From Sphingobacterium sp. JB170 (GTDB lineage: Bacteria > Bacteroidota > Bacteroidia > Sphingobacteriales > Sphingobacteriaceae), in assembly GCF_900163865.1 (NCBI RefSeq), contig NZ_FUKU01000014.1:1-64000 (forward strand): DNA of 64,000 nt. Reading direction: 5' to 3'. Shown piece by piece: positions 37,350 to 45,877 of this stretch (positions are counted from its first letter, which is position 1; the number at the start of each line of letters is the position of its first letter). The position numbers and the translations under genes were made by a program. The notes beneath the pieces were generated by a model, which was not told the DNA's origin, did not search any database, and worked only from the letters and a program-made list of their open reading frames with translations.

Positions 37350-37707
37350 TGACAATTTTTCTAAAAATAATAGGAACAGTTTTGCCTATCGCAGGTTTTG
37401 TTCTATCATACAAGCCCAACAAAATTTCCAACGTCCCTTTACCCGGAAACCCAAATCAGATGATTGAAGTGCGGGTTAAATGGGAATTCAAATTGGGTTG
37501 GGGATTTTGTTAATTTTTTACAATCAACTGATTTATTGAAAATTAACGGTGTGCGCATTGTTGTTTTTTCTAACTTTGGGGATTATCACAGCCCGATTAT
37601 TCGGGTTTGTTTTAGACGGCTTTTTTTCAAAACAATTACTTTGGCTTACCATAGAAATTGTAACTTTAATCATCTTCGGAATTTTATATAGCTATGCAGA
37701 TAATTAA
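37349..37707 (+). pseudogene. frameshifted small membrane-protein gene (DUF4345-like)
   Basis: The first frame starts at 37349 with MTIFLKIIGTVLPIAGFVLS and continues to a stop at about 37513. A second frame (from ~37549) continues as ALLFFLTLGIITARLFGFVL then a last TM helix LLWLTIEIVTLIIFGILYSY, ending at 37707. Together they look like a ~120-residue four-helix membrane protein of the DUF4345 kind, interrupted by a frameshift or deletion in between. The end overlaps the following AraC gene start (37694). Confidence 0.6.
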
Positions 37708-38605
37708 CTCATTATCCGAATTTCATCGTTTACTATCCATTCCATCGCCTTTGCATCCGTTGGTCAGTGTGGTTTTGGTTTCAGAAATACACGCTGTAAA
37801 TTCTGATTTGTGGCGATATTTTTCTACCGATTTTTATACTATCTCTCTAAAAAACAATATCCAATCCAAAGTAAAATATGGACAACAATATTATGATTTT
37901 GACAAGGGAACAATGACTTTTACTGCACCTAATCAAGTCCAATCAGTTGAAGTAGATAAAACCAATGCTTTTAACGAAACTATTGGGACAGGATATGTAT
38001 GGATTTTTCATTCTGATTTTTTGAAAAAGCATTCACTGCAAAGCACAATCAAGAATTACGGTTTCTTTTTATATTCCCTAAATGAAGCGTTGCACCTTTC
38101 ACAACAGGAAGAGCAAAATGTGGTTGATATATTTCAAAAGATAGAAATGGAATATCAGCATATTGACAAGCACACACAAGATATTATTCTGTCGCAAATT
38201 GATTTGCTGTTGACTTATTGCAATCGTTTTTACGAACGTCAATTCATTACCCGAAAAGCCATAAACAATGATTTGCTTTCCAAGCTGGAGCAGCTTCTAA
38301 AAGGTTATTTTGATAACGCAGAAACACTTACAAGCGGATTGCCAACAGTTGAATATTTAGCCAATAAACTCAATTTTTCTGCAAATTATTTAAGCGATAT
38401 GTTGCGTTTGTTGACAGGGCAAAACGCCCAACAACACATTCACGAAAAACTCATTGAAAAAGCAAAAGAAAAACTTTTAACGACAAATTTGTCCGTAAGT
38501 GAGATTGCCTATGAATTAGGTTTTGAGCGATCACAATCATTCCACCGACTTTTCAAAAAGAAAACCGAAATGTCGCCGTTGAAGTATAGACAATCGTTTA
38601 ATTAA
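37694..38605 (+). CDS. AraC family transcriptional regulator
   Basis: 303 residues. The N-terminal ~190 residues form a cupin-like effector domain (includes GTMTFTAPNQVQSVE). The C-terminal double helix-turn-helix (~215-303) has VEYLANKLNFSANYLSDMLR and VSEIAYELGFERSQSFHRLF followed by KKKTEMSPLKYR, the standard AraC ending. Likely controls the neighbouring hydrolase or reductase genes; the inducer is unknown. Confidence 0.92.
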   Translation: MQIINSLSEFHRLLSIPSPLHPLVSVVLVSEIHAVNSDLWRYFSTDFYTISLKNNIQSKVKYGQQYYDFDKGTMTFTAPNQVQSVEVDKTNAFNETIGTGYVWIFHSDFLKKHSLQSTIKNYGFFLYSLNEALHLSQQEEQNVVDIFQKIEMEYQHIDKHTQDIILSQIDLLLTYCNRFYERQFITRKAINNDLLSKLEQLLKGYFDNAETLTSGLPTVEYLANKLNFSANYLSDMLRLLTGQNAQQHIHEKLIEKAKEKLLTTNLSVSEIAYELGFERSQSFHRLFKKKTEMSPLKYRQSFN

Positions 38606-38805
38606 ATTTTCCGTATCATCTTTTTATTTTTTCGGCAGACACAGCAGACAATTGAAAGCCTCATGCCGCCAACAAAGTTGTATATAAGCAATAGCGGATA
38701 TAGTGGAAAATTCAAAGTTTCTACCATTTAGCTAGCTTTGTGATTAATTGACAGATAGCGCTTGAATACCGATGCTCATATACTTTAACATCAACAACAA
38801 GACAA

Positions 38806-39627
38806 ATGACACAAAACAGGGAAACATACAACAATTTCAGAATAGCTGTTTCGACAGAGTATGAAAACTTATTCTCTCATTTCTATTTTGCCGAAAATCA
38901 AACCAACGAAAGGATAACAAACACGTTATTACCTTCTTACCAAACCATTTTAATTTTCAATTTTGGAACAAAAGCATTACTTTATTCCGAACAAAATATA
39001 CAAATGGAAATTGACAAATGCCTCGTCTTAGGAACAATTAGGAAAGCGTTTGAATATTCGTTGCCACCGCAATCAAAAATTTTGGTTGCCAATTTTAAAG
39101 ACGATGCATTTTATCGGTTCTTTGGCAATATTTCACTTACAAAACATTCACCAATAAATCCTGATAAGCTCTTGAGAGAAAATTGCTTTACGTCATTGTG
39201 GTATGAACTCCATAGGATGGATAATGTTGAGGAACAGGTGAATTACATTCTTGAGTTTTGCAAACCCTATTTACAACAACGGGACAAAATAACGGAACAA
39301 TTAATAAAGTTTAAAGACCAGTCGCTTAATCCTATCAAAGCAATTGCTAGCCACAATAACCAAACAGAACGAACTATTCAACTCAAACAAAAAATACATT
39401 TCGGATATTCTGTAAAAGAAATTAACCGCTACAAAAGATTTTTAAGAGCCGTTGAATATATTGAATCCATTGATTCAAAGGTCTCAAAAGAGGATTGGTT
39501 TACTATCATCAATGATTGTGGTTACTACGACCAAAGCCAACTTATAAACGACTTTAAACATTACCTTAATCTGAGCCCCACAAAATATCTGAAATACCAA
39601 CAAGATATTTGTAATCCCTTAAATTGA
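38806..39627 (+). CDS. divergent AraC family transcriptional regulator
   Basis: 273 residues. The N-terminal part (LPSYQTILIFNFGTKALLYS, ~43-62) resembles the beta-rich sensory domain of Bacteroidota AraC proteins. The C-terminal part has a recognisable second HTH, with NDCGYYDQSQLINDFKHYLN (~236) followed by LSPTKYLKY. The first HTH (~185-205) is degenerate. It precedes the quinone reductase gene by 71 bases in the same direction, so it is the best candidate for that gene's regulator. Confidence 0.88.
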   Translation: MTQNRETYNNFRIAVSTEYENLFSHFYFAENQTNERITNTLLPSYQTILIFNFGTKALLYSEQNIQMEIDKCLVLGTIRKAFEYSLPPQSKILVANFKDDAFYRFFGNISLTKHSPINPDKLLRENCFTSLWYELHRMDNVEEQVNYILEFCKPYLQQRDKITEQLIKFKDQSLNPIKAIASHNNQTERTIQLKQKIHFGYSVKEINRYKRFLRAVEYIESIDSKVSKEDWFTIINDCGYYDQSQLINDFKHYLNLSPTKYLKYQQDICNPLN

Positions 39628-39698
39628 TTTTCGTTTTCTTACAATTTTAGAGAAAAAATGCACTCTATTTTTGCTGTATCAAATTTAAAAAGTAGAAA

Positions 39699-40274
39699 AT
39701 GAAACATTTAGTGATTTACGCTCATCCAAATGAACAAAGTTTGAATGGGCATCTGAAACAAGTAGTTACAGAACACCTTGACCAAAATAAACACGAAGTA
39801 ATAGTTAGGGATTTATACCAACTGAATTTTAATCCTGTTCTTTCATTAGAAGAAATGGAAGGACAGCGAGTAGGGCGGGTTTCTGAAGATGTAAAAACTG
39901 AGCAGGATAAAATTATATGGGCAGATTGTATTACGTTCATACATCCAATTTGGTGGACAGGTTTGCCTGCGATACTAAAAGGCTATATTGATCGGGTTTT
40001 CAGTTACGGCTTCGCTTACCGATATGATCAGGGTATTCAAAAAGGCTTGCTTACCGATAAACAAACCGTCATCATTAATACACACGGGAAATCACATGCC
40101 GAGTATCAACATCTGGGAATGGACACGGCTCTTTCGTTAACATCAGATAAAGGCATTTATACATATTGCGGTTTAAAAGTTAAACAACATTTTTTCTTCG
40201 ACAAAGCAGACAGAGCAAATTCCGAAGTTATTGAAGAATGGACTCATCAAATAAAATCTCTATTTCTAGAATGA
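39699..40274 (+). CDS. NAD(P)H-dependent quinone reductase-like flavoprotein (flavodoxin_2 family)
   Basis: 191 residues with a flavodoxin fold. LVIYAHPNEQSLNGHLKQ (~4-21) is the FMN/FAD phosphate-binding start, FIHPIWWTGLPAILKGYIDR (~81-100) is the family signature, and the GFAYRYD segment follows. The family includes NQO1, MdaB and KefF, which carry out two-electron reductions of quinones or other electrophiles. Specific substrate unknown. An IS21 element was inserted just after its stop codon. Confidence 0.88.
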   Translation: MKHLVIYAHPNEQSLNGHLKQVVTEHLDQNKHEVIVRDLYQLNFNPVLSLEEMEGQRVGRVSEDVKTEQDKIIWADCITFIHPIWWTGLPAILKGYIDRVFSYGFAYRYDQGIQKGLLTDKQTVIINTHGKSHAEYQHLGMDTALSLTSDKGIYTYCGLKVKQHFFFDKADRANSEVIEEWTHQIKSLFLE

Positions 40275-40301
40275 TTTATTTCTTCAAAACTTCGGTTAGT
40301 A

Positions 40302-40306
40302 CCAAT
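40302..40306 (+). repeat. IS21 target-site duplication, left copy
   Basis: CCAAT immediately precedes the left end of the insertion element. The identical CCAAT follows the right end at 42910-42914. Confidence 0.8.
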
Positions 40307-40333
40307 TGGATATACCGGAGCATGTTGACCCCT
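40307..40333 (+). repeat. IS21 left terminal inverted repeat
   Basis: Begins TGGATATACCGG and continues with a TGTTGACCCCT block. The right end carries the inverted counterpart, with a few differences in the middle. Confidence 0.85.
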
Positions 40334-40504
40334 CTAATCCGGCGATAAATAAAAGTTAGAATGGCGTTTATAGCGATTAATCGCCTGCCATTCCGGCGGA
40401 TACTGACCCCCTAAAGTGATACAAATCGCTCCATTCCGGAGCATGTTGACCCCCTCTCTGCTATGTTTTTTGTTTATTAGCGATCATTTATTAAAACGAT
40501 CCTG

Positions 40505-42076
40505 ATGGCCGGAAAAACAAGACCCATGAATCAAATAAAACAATTAATTAGGTTGCATCAGGACGGCTACGGCATCAAAACCATCGCCCGTAACCTTGGC
40601 ATCAGTAAAAATACCGTCAAGGCCTATCTCAAAAAGATCAAGGACGGAGGTTTGGATACAAAGGTCCTTTTAGCCCAGGAGGACCCTGTTGTGGAGACTT
40701 CCTTCCATGCAGGCAATCCTGCCTATAAAAGCGATAACTTTGAATACCTGAGGAATAAGTTACCTTACTATGAAAAGGAACTCAAGCGAATCGGTGTGAA
40801 TAAAAAGCTCTTATGGGAAGAGTATACCGTAGATCAACCGCAAGGTTATGGTTATTCTCAGTTTTGCTTTCACCTTAAACAACAGTTAGTTGCCCGAAAA
40901 GGAAGTATGGTGCTGGAACATGAGCCAGGAGATAAGCTGTTCATCGATTTCTCTGGAAAAAAAATGCATTACATAGACCGTACAACAGGGGAATTGATTG
41001 CCTGTGAGATTTTTGTAGCCTGTCTTGCCTTTTCAGATTACGTTTTTGCAATGGCTGTCCGGTCGCAACAGACTGCTGATTTCCTTTATGCACTGGATTG
41101 CTGCCTCCAATCTTTTGGCGGTGTACCAAAAGCTCTCGTACCTGATAACCTAAAATCGGCCGTCATTAAAGCCGACCGTTATGAACCTACTATAAACGTC
41201 TGTATGGATGATTTCGCCAACCATTACGGAGCAACTAATTTTCCTGCGAGGGCATTGAGGCCTTGCGACAAAAGTCTGGTAGAGAACCAAGTAAAGTTAA
41301 TATATACACGTGTATTCGCCCGGCTACGCGACAATCAGTTCTTTGATATCCACTCCTTAAACCAAGCGATCAAGGAATGCATTCTCAAACATAACCAAAC
41401 CCGTATGCAACAGAAGCCCTATAGCCGTGAAGAACGTTTCCTGAGTGCAGAGAAGCATTTACTTCACGAATTGCCAAAGGAAAGGTTTGAGATAAAGTAT
41501 TATGGAGAACTAAAGGTGGCGACCAATGGTCATGTTTACCTCAGTCGAGATAAGCATTATTACAGCGTTCCCTATATTCATATTGGATCCAAAGCCAAGA
41601 TTATATACACCCGTAACATGCTGTATATCTACGTTAAGGGGAAGCAAGTTGCCGTGCACATCCGTAGTTACCAGCCAAGCGGCTATAGCACGGAGGCAGA
41701 CCATTTGAGCTCCCAGCATCTGGCGTACAAGCAGCGTAGTCCCGAGTATTATATCGGGCAAGCCCAAAAACACTCCCCTGAGTTCCATAAGCTAGTTCAA
41801 GTGATCTTTGAACAGAACCGTTACCCAGAACAGCTCTATAAAAGCTGTGAAGGTTTGATGAGGTTACAGCGTACTTTTCCGCAAGAGGAGTTTATCAAGG
41901 CCTGCCGGTTTGCATTGGAACATCGCGTATACACGTATACTTTTCTGCAGAACGTACTGAAAAATGGAACGGCGGACATTAATGAAAAAGAAACAGAAAA
42001 GCCGCTTCCCGAACATGGGAACATCAGGGGGCGAGATTACTATGCAAGCGGACAAACCGTTCTATTTGATCATTAG
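40505..42076 (+). CDS. istA: IS21 transposase IstA
   Basis: 523 residues. The N-terminal HTH (MNQIKQLIRLHQDGYGIKTI, then ARNLGISKNTVKAYL, ~8-42) binds the element ends. The DDE integrase core begins GDKLFIDFSGKKMHYID (~143), with the second Asp in ALVPDNLKSAVIKADRYEP (~218) and the Glu in DKSLVENQVKLIY (~262). The C-terminal part is a beta-rich Mu-like domain. Complete open frame, 26 bases ahead of istB. Confidence 0.95.
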   Translation: MAGKTRPMNQIKQLIRLHQDGYGIKTIARNLGISKNTVKAYLKKIKDGGLDTKVLLAQEDPVVETSFHAGNPAYKSDNFEYLRNKLPYYEKELKRIGVNKKLLWEEYTVDQPQGYGYSQFCFHLKQQLVARKGSMVLEHEPGDKLFIDFSGKKMHYIDRTTGELIACEIFVACLAFSDYVFAMAVRSQQTADFLYALDCCLQSFGGVPKALVPDNLKSAVIKADRYEPTINVCMDDFANHYGATNFPARALRPCDKSLVENQVKLIYTRVFARLRDNQFFDIHSLNQAIKECILKHNQTRMQQKPYSREERFLSAEKHLLHELPKERFEIKYYGELKVATNGHVYLSRDKHYYSVPYIHIGSKAKIIYTRNMLYIYVKGKQVAVHIRSYQPSGYSTEADHLSSQHLAYKQRSPEYYIGQAQKHSPEFHKLVQVIFEQNRYPEQLYKSCEGLMRLQRTFPQEEFIKACRFALEHRVYTYTFLQNVLKNGTADINEKETEKPLPEHGNIRGRDYYASGQTVLFDH

Positions 42077-42102
42077 GCCATTTTATTCATAAACACAAAA
42101 AC

Positions 42103-42822
42103 ATGAACAACATCGAAACAACAATGCGAACACTGCGTCTCCATGGTATGGAACGCAACTGGAAGGCGATGACCGAAACCCGTCGCAGCCATGAACTTAC
42201 TCTCTCAGAAGGCCTGGAGTTATTGCTCCAAGCTGAAACCGATGATCGGGATGAAAGGCGCTACGAGCGTTTGAAGCAAAATGCGGGCTTCCGCTATCCG
42301 GCCTCTATCGAAGAACTCAATATGGAGGCATCACGCGGTATTGACCGCGGTCTGATCACAAACCTTGCCACTGGAGAGTACCTGAAAAAAGGAGATCCAG
42401 TATTGATCTGTGGCGCTACTGGCTGTGGAAAAAGTTTCCTCGCATCCGCATTGGGACACCAAGCCTGCGCACAAGGCTATAAAGTTGCTTACTATAATAT
42501 GCAAAAGCTGTTGCTGAAAACCAAGATGACCCGATTGGAAGGCACGCTGCATAAATTGCTGGACCGTTTATCGAAAACAGATCTCTTAATACTCGATGAC
42601 TTTGGGCTGGTCAGCCTAGAACAACAACAACGGCTTGATCTGATGGAGATAATTGAAGATAGACATGGCCGTTCATCTACCATAATTGCCAGTCAATTGC
42701 CGGTAGGTAGTTGGTATGATGTGATTGGAGAAAATACCGTGGCGGATGCTTTATTAGACCGCCTTGTCCATCGCTCATACAGAATTGAGTTAAAAGGTGA
42801 AAGTCTAAGAAAAAAGAGGTAA
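42103..42822 (+). CDS. istB: IS21 helper ATPase IstB
   Basis: 239-residue AAA+ ATPase of the DnaC-like clade that assists IstA in target selection. Walker A is ICGATGCGKSFLASALGHQA (~103-122), Walker B is LLILDDFGLVSL (~162-173), and there is a downstream arginine-rich segment LLDRLVHRSYRIEL. Intact. Confidence 0.95.
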   Translation: MNNIETTMRTLRLHGMERNWKAMTETRRSHELTLSEGLELLLQAETDDRDERRYERLKQNAGFRYPASIEELNMEASRGIDRGLITNLATGEYLKKGDPVLICGATGCGKSFLASALGHQACAQGYKVAYYNMQKLLLKTKMTRLEGTLHKLLDRLSKTDLLILDDFGLVSLEQQQRLDLMEIIEDRHGRSSTIIASQLPVGSWYDVIGENTVADALLDRLVHRSYRIELKGESLRKKR

Positions 42823-42884
42823 AATTGTCACGTCATCAGTCTGATGAACAAAAGACCCTAGAGAGGGGTCAGTATGCCCGTACA

Positions 42885-42909
42885 GGGGTCAACATCACCG
42901 GAATATCCA
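42885..42909 (-). repeat. IS21 right terminal inverted repeat
   Basis: Inverted counterpart of 40307-40333, ending in CCGGAATATCCA. A second, inner copy of the repeat core (GAGGGGTCAGTATGCCCG) lies at 42863-42880. Confidence 0.85.
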
Positions 42910-42914
42910 CCAAT
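42910..42914 (+). repeat. IS21 target-site duplication, right copy
   Basis: CCAAT, matching 40302-40306. Removing the element and one copy restores a continuous 25-codon frame starting at 40271. Confidence 0.8.
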
Positions 42915-43034
42915 GAACTGGTGCAACATTTGTTGATTTTAATCCCTGTTATTTGATGTTAAATCTTATTATGCAGAGTGTAGGTAGTTTATTTTTAGTA
43001 TGTTTTGTTTGCTTGGTGTCGTGTGATAAAATAC

Positions 43035-43076
43035 TCCAAACCGCAGGGTAATCAGTTCGAGTCTGGTTCCCGCTAC
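43035..43076 (+). repeat. stranded 3' fragment of an initiator tRNA (att-like site)
   Basis: Bases 43051-43076 are identical to the last 26 bases of tRNA-fMet copies 1 and 2 before the final base of the gene region (T-arm and 3' acceptor strand). Upstream, 43035-43050 still resembles the anticodon loop and stem (CTCCAAACC against CTCATAACC) but is diverged. No 5' half is present. This marks the right edge of the genomic island. Confidence 0.8.
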
Positions 43077-43082
43077 AAAGAG

Positions 43083-43109
43083 AAGCTTCGAGGCAACTTG
43101 AAGCTTTTT
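43083..43109 (+). terminator. terminator behind the stranded tRNA fragment
   Basis: AAGCTTC (43083-43089) pairs with GAAGCTT (43100-43106), followed by TTT. Its position after the fragment suggests it is the original terminator of the tRNA array, displaced by the island. Confidence 0.65.
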
Positions 43110-43139
43110 CCGTATATATGGTTTTTACCCTAAATGTCA

Positions 43140-44345
43140 CTAACGGCCGAAACCAAACGGTTCGGATAACGGATGTTTTTGGTTTTTGAGCCAAAATGAA
43201 ACCATGTCCATTCCTACTGCAGAAAAAGTTATTCCATTTCCACCGAACCCCAGTACAAAGTAACTATTCTTGAACCCGGAGTGCTCACCGATGTAGGGTA
43301 GCCCGTCTTTTGTTTCTCCAAATGTTCCTGCCCAAGTCATGTCCGGGTAGAAATCAAGATCTGGGAAATGTTTAAAAAACTGACTTTTAAGTTTTCGTTG
43401 TTTTCTAGCGATGAGTGCATCGCGTTCATTAGGGTCACGAAACGGCTCGTCTTCTCCTCCAATTAGAAATCGGCCATCATCTGTCGTTCGCAAGTAGAGA
43501 TATGGGGTCGCTGTATTCCAGATCAGTAGCTCGTCGTACGGTTTGTATGCGGTGGGATTTATTTCAGAAACCGAGGCATAAGTGCTAATCAAATTTACGA
43601 ACTCCTCCTTAATCATTGCCGTGCTTTCATAACCCACACAATATATTATTTTCTTAGTCCTTATCTTCGCGCCCGTTCCCAGTGTGACTTCGCTGTAGTC
43701 TTTTCTGTCTAGAACGGTTAGCAATTCGGTGTTATTGTACACCCGGAGTCCTTTTTTGGAATTGAAATGATGGAGTTCATGTGTAAACATGTAAGCGTCC
43801 ATGCTTGCTCCCTGGGTCGAAAGAATGCCTCCGTATGCTTTATGTATATCGAAGCGCTGTCGAATTTCTTCTTCCTGCATCCAGTCTACGGCGAACCCCG
43901 CCTCTTTACGGGCGTGATATTCTTTTTTTAGATATTTTACATCCTTTTTGTATGCTGCAAAATATAAAGATTTCTTTCTTTTGAAACCTGCCTTGGATTT
44001 AACTTCCTTAGCAATCGCATGTACTGTATCGATCGATTTGCTGCATGCGAGGTAACACGCCTGGGCAGCTTGCTTTCCGATGCGCGCGGATAATTCGACA
44101 AGTGGTACATCGATTTCATATTGCAATAGGGAGGTGGTGGCACTCGTGCTGCCAAAGCCTATTTTGCGTTTGTCGATAAGGAGGGTGTCGTAACCGTCTT
44201 TGATGCACTGGTGTGCGATGAGACTTCCGGTTATGCCGCCCCCAACAATAAGAACCTCACAACTGGCATCTTCTTGCAAAGAGTTGTAACTATTTATCAG
44301 CCCATTTTTAATGAGCCAAAACGGAAGGCTGGACTTCAATTTCAT
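43140..44345 (-). CDS. FAD-dependent oxidoreductase (DAO / glycine oxidase-like family)
   Basis: 401 residues. The dinucleotide-binding motif VLIVGGGITGSLIAHQCIKD is at ~31-50, followed by RKIGFGSTSATTSLLQYEID, typical of PuuB/OrdL-like DAO enzymes. The C-terminal FAD block is YIGEHSGFKNSYFVLGFGGN then GITFSAVGM (~355-383). Oxidises an amine or hydroxy acid; substrate unknown. No Rieske domain follows, unlike some related enzymes in Bacteroidota. It is the first core gene right of the island. Confidence 0.85.
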   Translation of the reverse strand: MKLKSSLPFWLIKNGLINSYNSLQEDASCEVLIVGGGITGSLIAHQCIKDGYDTLLIDKRKIGFGSTSATTSLLQYEIDVPLVELSARIGKQAAQACYLACSKSIDTVHAIAKEVKSKAGFKRKKSLYFAAYKKDVKYLKKEYHARKEAGFAVDWMQEEEIRQRFDIHKAYGGILSTQGASMDAYMFTHELHHFNSKKGLRVYNNTELLTVLDRKDYSEVTLGTGAKIRTKKIIYCVGYESTAMIKEEFVNLISTYASVSEINPTAYKPYDELLIWNTATPYLYLRTTDDGRFLIGGEDEPFRDPNERDALIARKQRKLKSQFFKHFPDLDFYPDMTWAGTFGETKDGLPYIGEHSGFKNSYFVLGFGGNGITFSAVGMDMVSFWLKNQKHPLSEPFGFGR

Positions 44346-44484
44346 GCTACTAAGTTTACATTTTCAATTTAGGAAAAACTTATCGTAAGTCCAGCATTCG
44401 AAGGTGCCTAGTTCCTTTAAAACTCCTTGCGCGTAAACGTGAATCCATTTTGCGATTCACGGTGCATAATCAACTAATTTATCG

Positions 44485-44492
44485 TAACTTTG
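44485..44492 (+). promoter_or_regulatory. -7 promoter element upstream of der
   Basis: TAACTTTG, a consensus Bacteroidota -7 box 59 bases before the der start codon. No TTG at the ideal spacing was identified. Confidence 0.45.
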
Positions 44493-44551
44493 TGGGCTTG
44501 AATAAAAAGGAAGTTGCCGTGAGGTAACGTGCATTAATACCGAAAAGAGTT

Positions 44552-45856
44552 ATGGCAAATATAGTTGCAATTGTTGGTCGCCCGAATGTTGGGAAATCAA
44601 CCTTATTTAATCGTCTTACCGAAAGTAGAAAAGCTATCGTAGACGATTTTAGTGGCGTTACCCGCGATCGTCATTACGAGACCGCCGAATGGATAGGGAA
44701 GAAGTTTACTGTTATCGATACAGGGGGGTTCGTACATGGTTCCGACGATATTTTCGAAGAGGCCATCCGTGATCAGGTACATATTGCTATTGACGAAGCT
44801 TCGGTAATTATCTTTATGGTGGATGTAACCACAGGGATCACAGACCTCGATGATGAAATTGCAAATTTATTACGTAGAAGTCCGAAGCCCATTTATGTGG
44901 TCGCAAATAAAGTAGATCACGCGAAGCTGCATCATGATTCTGCAGAGTTTTATGCGCTGGGACTAGGTGAAATCTATAATGTATCCTCGGCCACTGGTTC
45001 AGGTACAGGTGAATTGTTGGACGCTGTGGTATCTAATTTTCCTGAACAGGAAGAAGAGGAGGAGGAAGCGCTTGCAAAGATTACGATTGTCGGACGTCCG
45101 AATGTTGGTAAATCGTCGCTTACCAATGCACTGCTGGGCATAGATAGAAATATTGTTACCGATGTCGCCGGAACAACACGTGATTCCATTCGTATCCATT
45201 ACAATCAATTCGGTCACGAGTTCTTGATGATTGATACGGCAGGGATGCGTAAAAAAGGCAAGGTAAACGAAGATATCGAGTTTTATTCTGTGATGCGTAC
45301 CATCAAGGCGCTAGAAGATGCCGATGTTGTAATTCTTATGCTCGACGCGAATGATGGTATCGAGGCACAGGATATTAATATTTTTCATTTAGCGGAAAAG
45401 AATAAAAAAGGTATTGTTGTCGTTGTAAATAAATGGGACACCGTCGAAAAGGATCATAAAACAGCGAAAGAGTTTGAACAGCGCATCAGGGAAAAAATAG
45501 CACCTTTTAATGATGTGCCAATAATCTTTACGTCGGTAATCGAAAAACAACGTATCTTTAAAGTTGTTGAAACGGCTCTGGAGGTATATGCGAATAAAGT
45601 GAAACGAATTTCGACTTCAAAATTGAATGACGTGATGCTATCGATTATCGAAAATTACCCACCGCCAGCAACCAAAGGGAAGTATATTAAGGTGAAATAT
45701 GTGACCCAGCTACCGGGACGAACACCGATGTTTGCATTTTTCTGTAACCTGCCGCAGTACATTAAAGATCCTTACAAACGTTTTATTGAGAACAAAATTC
45801 GCGAAAACTTTGATTTCAAAGGCGTGCCAATTCAAATATATTTTAGACAGAAATAA
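44552..45856 (+). CDS. der: ribosome biogenesis GTPase Der
   Basis: 434 residues with two tandem GTPase domains: [14 protein letters not shown] (~9-22) with DTGGF and NKVD, and [16 protein letters not shown] (~182-197) with DTAGM and NKWD. A KH-like C-terminal domain (~350-434) follows. The double-G architecture is unique to Der (EngA), needed for 50S assembly. Followed by cysS after 21 bases, probably in one transcript. Confidence 0.98.
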   Translation: MANIVAIVGRPNVGKSTLFNRLTESRKAIVDDFSGVTRDRHYETAEWIGKKFTVIDTGGFVHGSDDIFEEAIRDQVHIAIDEASVIIFMVDVTTGITDLDDEIANLLRRSPKPIYVVANKVDHAKLHHDSAEFYALGLGEIYNVSSATGSGTGELLDAVVSNFPEQEEEEEEALAKITIVGRPNVGKSSLTNALLGIDRNIVTDVAGTTRDSIRIHYNQFGHEFLMIDTAGMRKKGKVNEDIEFYSVMRTIKALEDADVVILMLDANDGIEAQDINIFHLAEKNKKGIVVVVNKWDTVEKDHKTAKEFEQRIREKIAPFNDVPIIFTSVIEKQRIFKVVETALEVYANKVKRISTSKLNDVMLSIIENYPPPATKGKYIKVKYVTQLPGRTPMFAFFCNLPQYIKDPYKRFIENKIRENFDFKGVPIQIYFRQK

Positions 45857-45877
45857 GTTTCGTATCTTTTAATTTTT

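Larger units (their letters stand above)
40307..42909 (+). mobile_element. IS21-family insertion sequence, complete
   Basis: 2603 bp bounded by 5'-TGGATAT...ATATCCA-3' ends and a 5-bp target duplication (CCAAT). The terminal repeats (40307-40333 and 42885-42909) share the GGATATnCCGG and ATGTTGACCCCT blocks. Extra internal copies of the end repeat lie at 40391-40411, 40434-40455 and 42863-42880, the multiple transposase-binding sites typical of IS21. It encodes istA and istB, both open, so it may still be active. Confidence 0.93.
35927..43076. mobile_element. remnant genomic island inserted at the initiator tRNA array
   Basis: The left edge is tRNA-fMet copy 3, and the right edge is a stranded 3' tRNA-fMet fragment (43051-43076). 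Between them the DNA is visibly richer in A and T than the flanks and carries accessory genes: a hipA relic, an alpha/beta hydrolase, two AraC regulators, a quinone reductase, a broken membrane gene and an IS21 element. No integrase or mobilisation gene is seen, so it is an immobile remnant. Boundaries are set by the tRNA sequences; horizontal origin is inferred. Confidence 0.7.

Noticed and set aside
42949..43194. 81-codon minus-strand frame right of the IS
   Set aside because: It crosses the tRNA fragment and the end of the FAD oxidoreductase gene; no start context or family resemblance.
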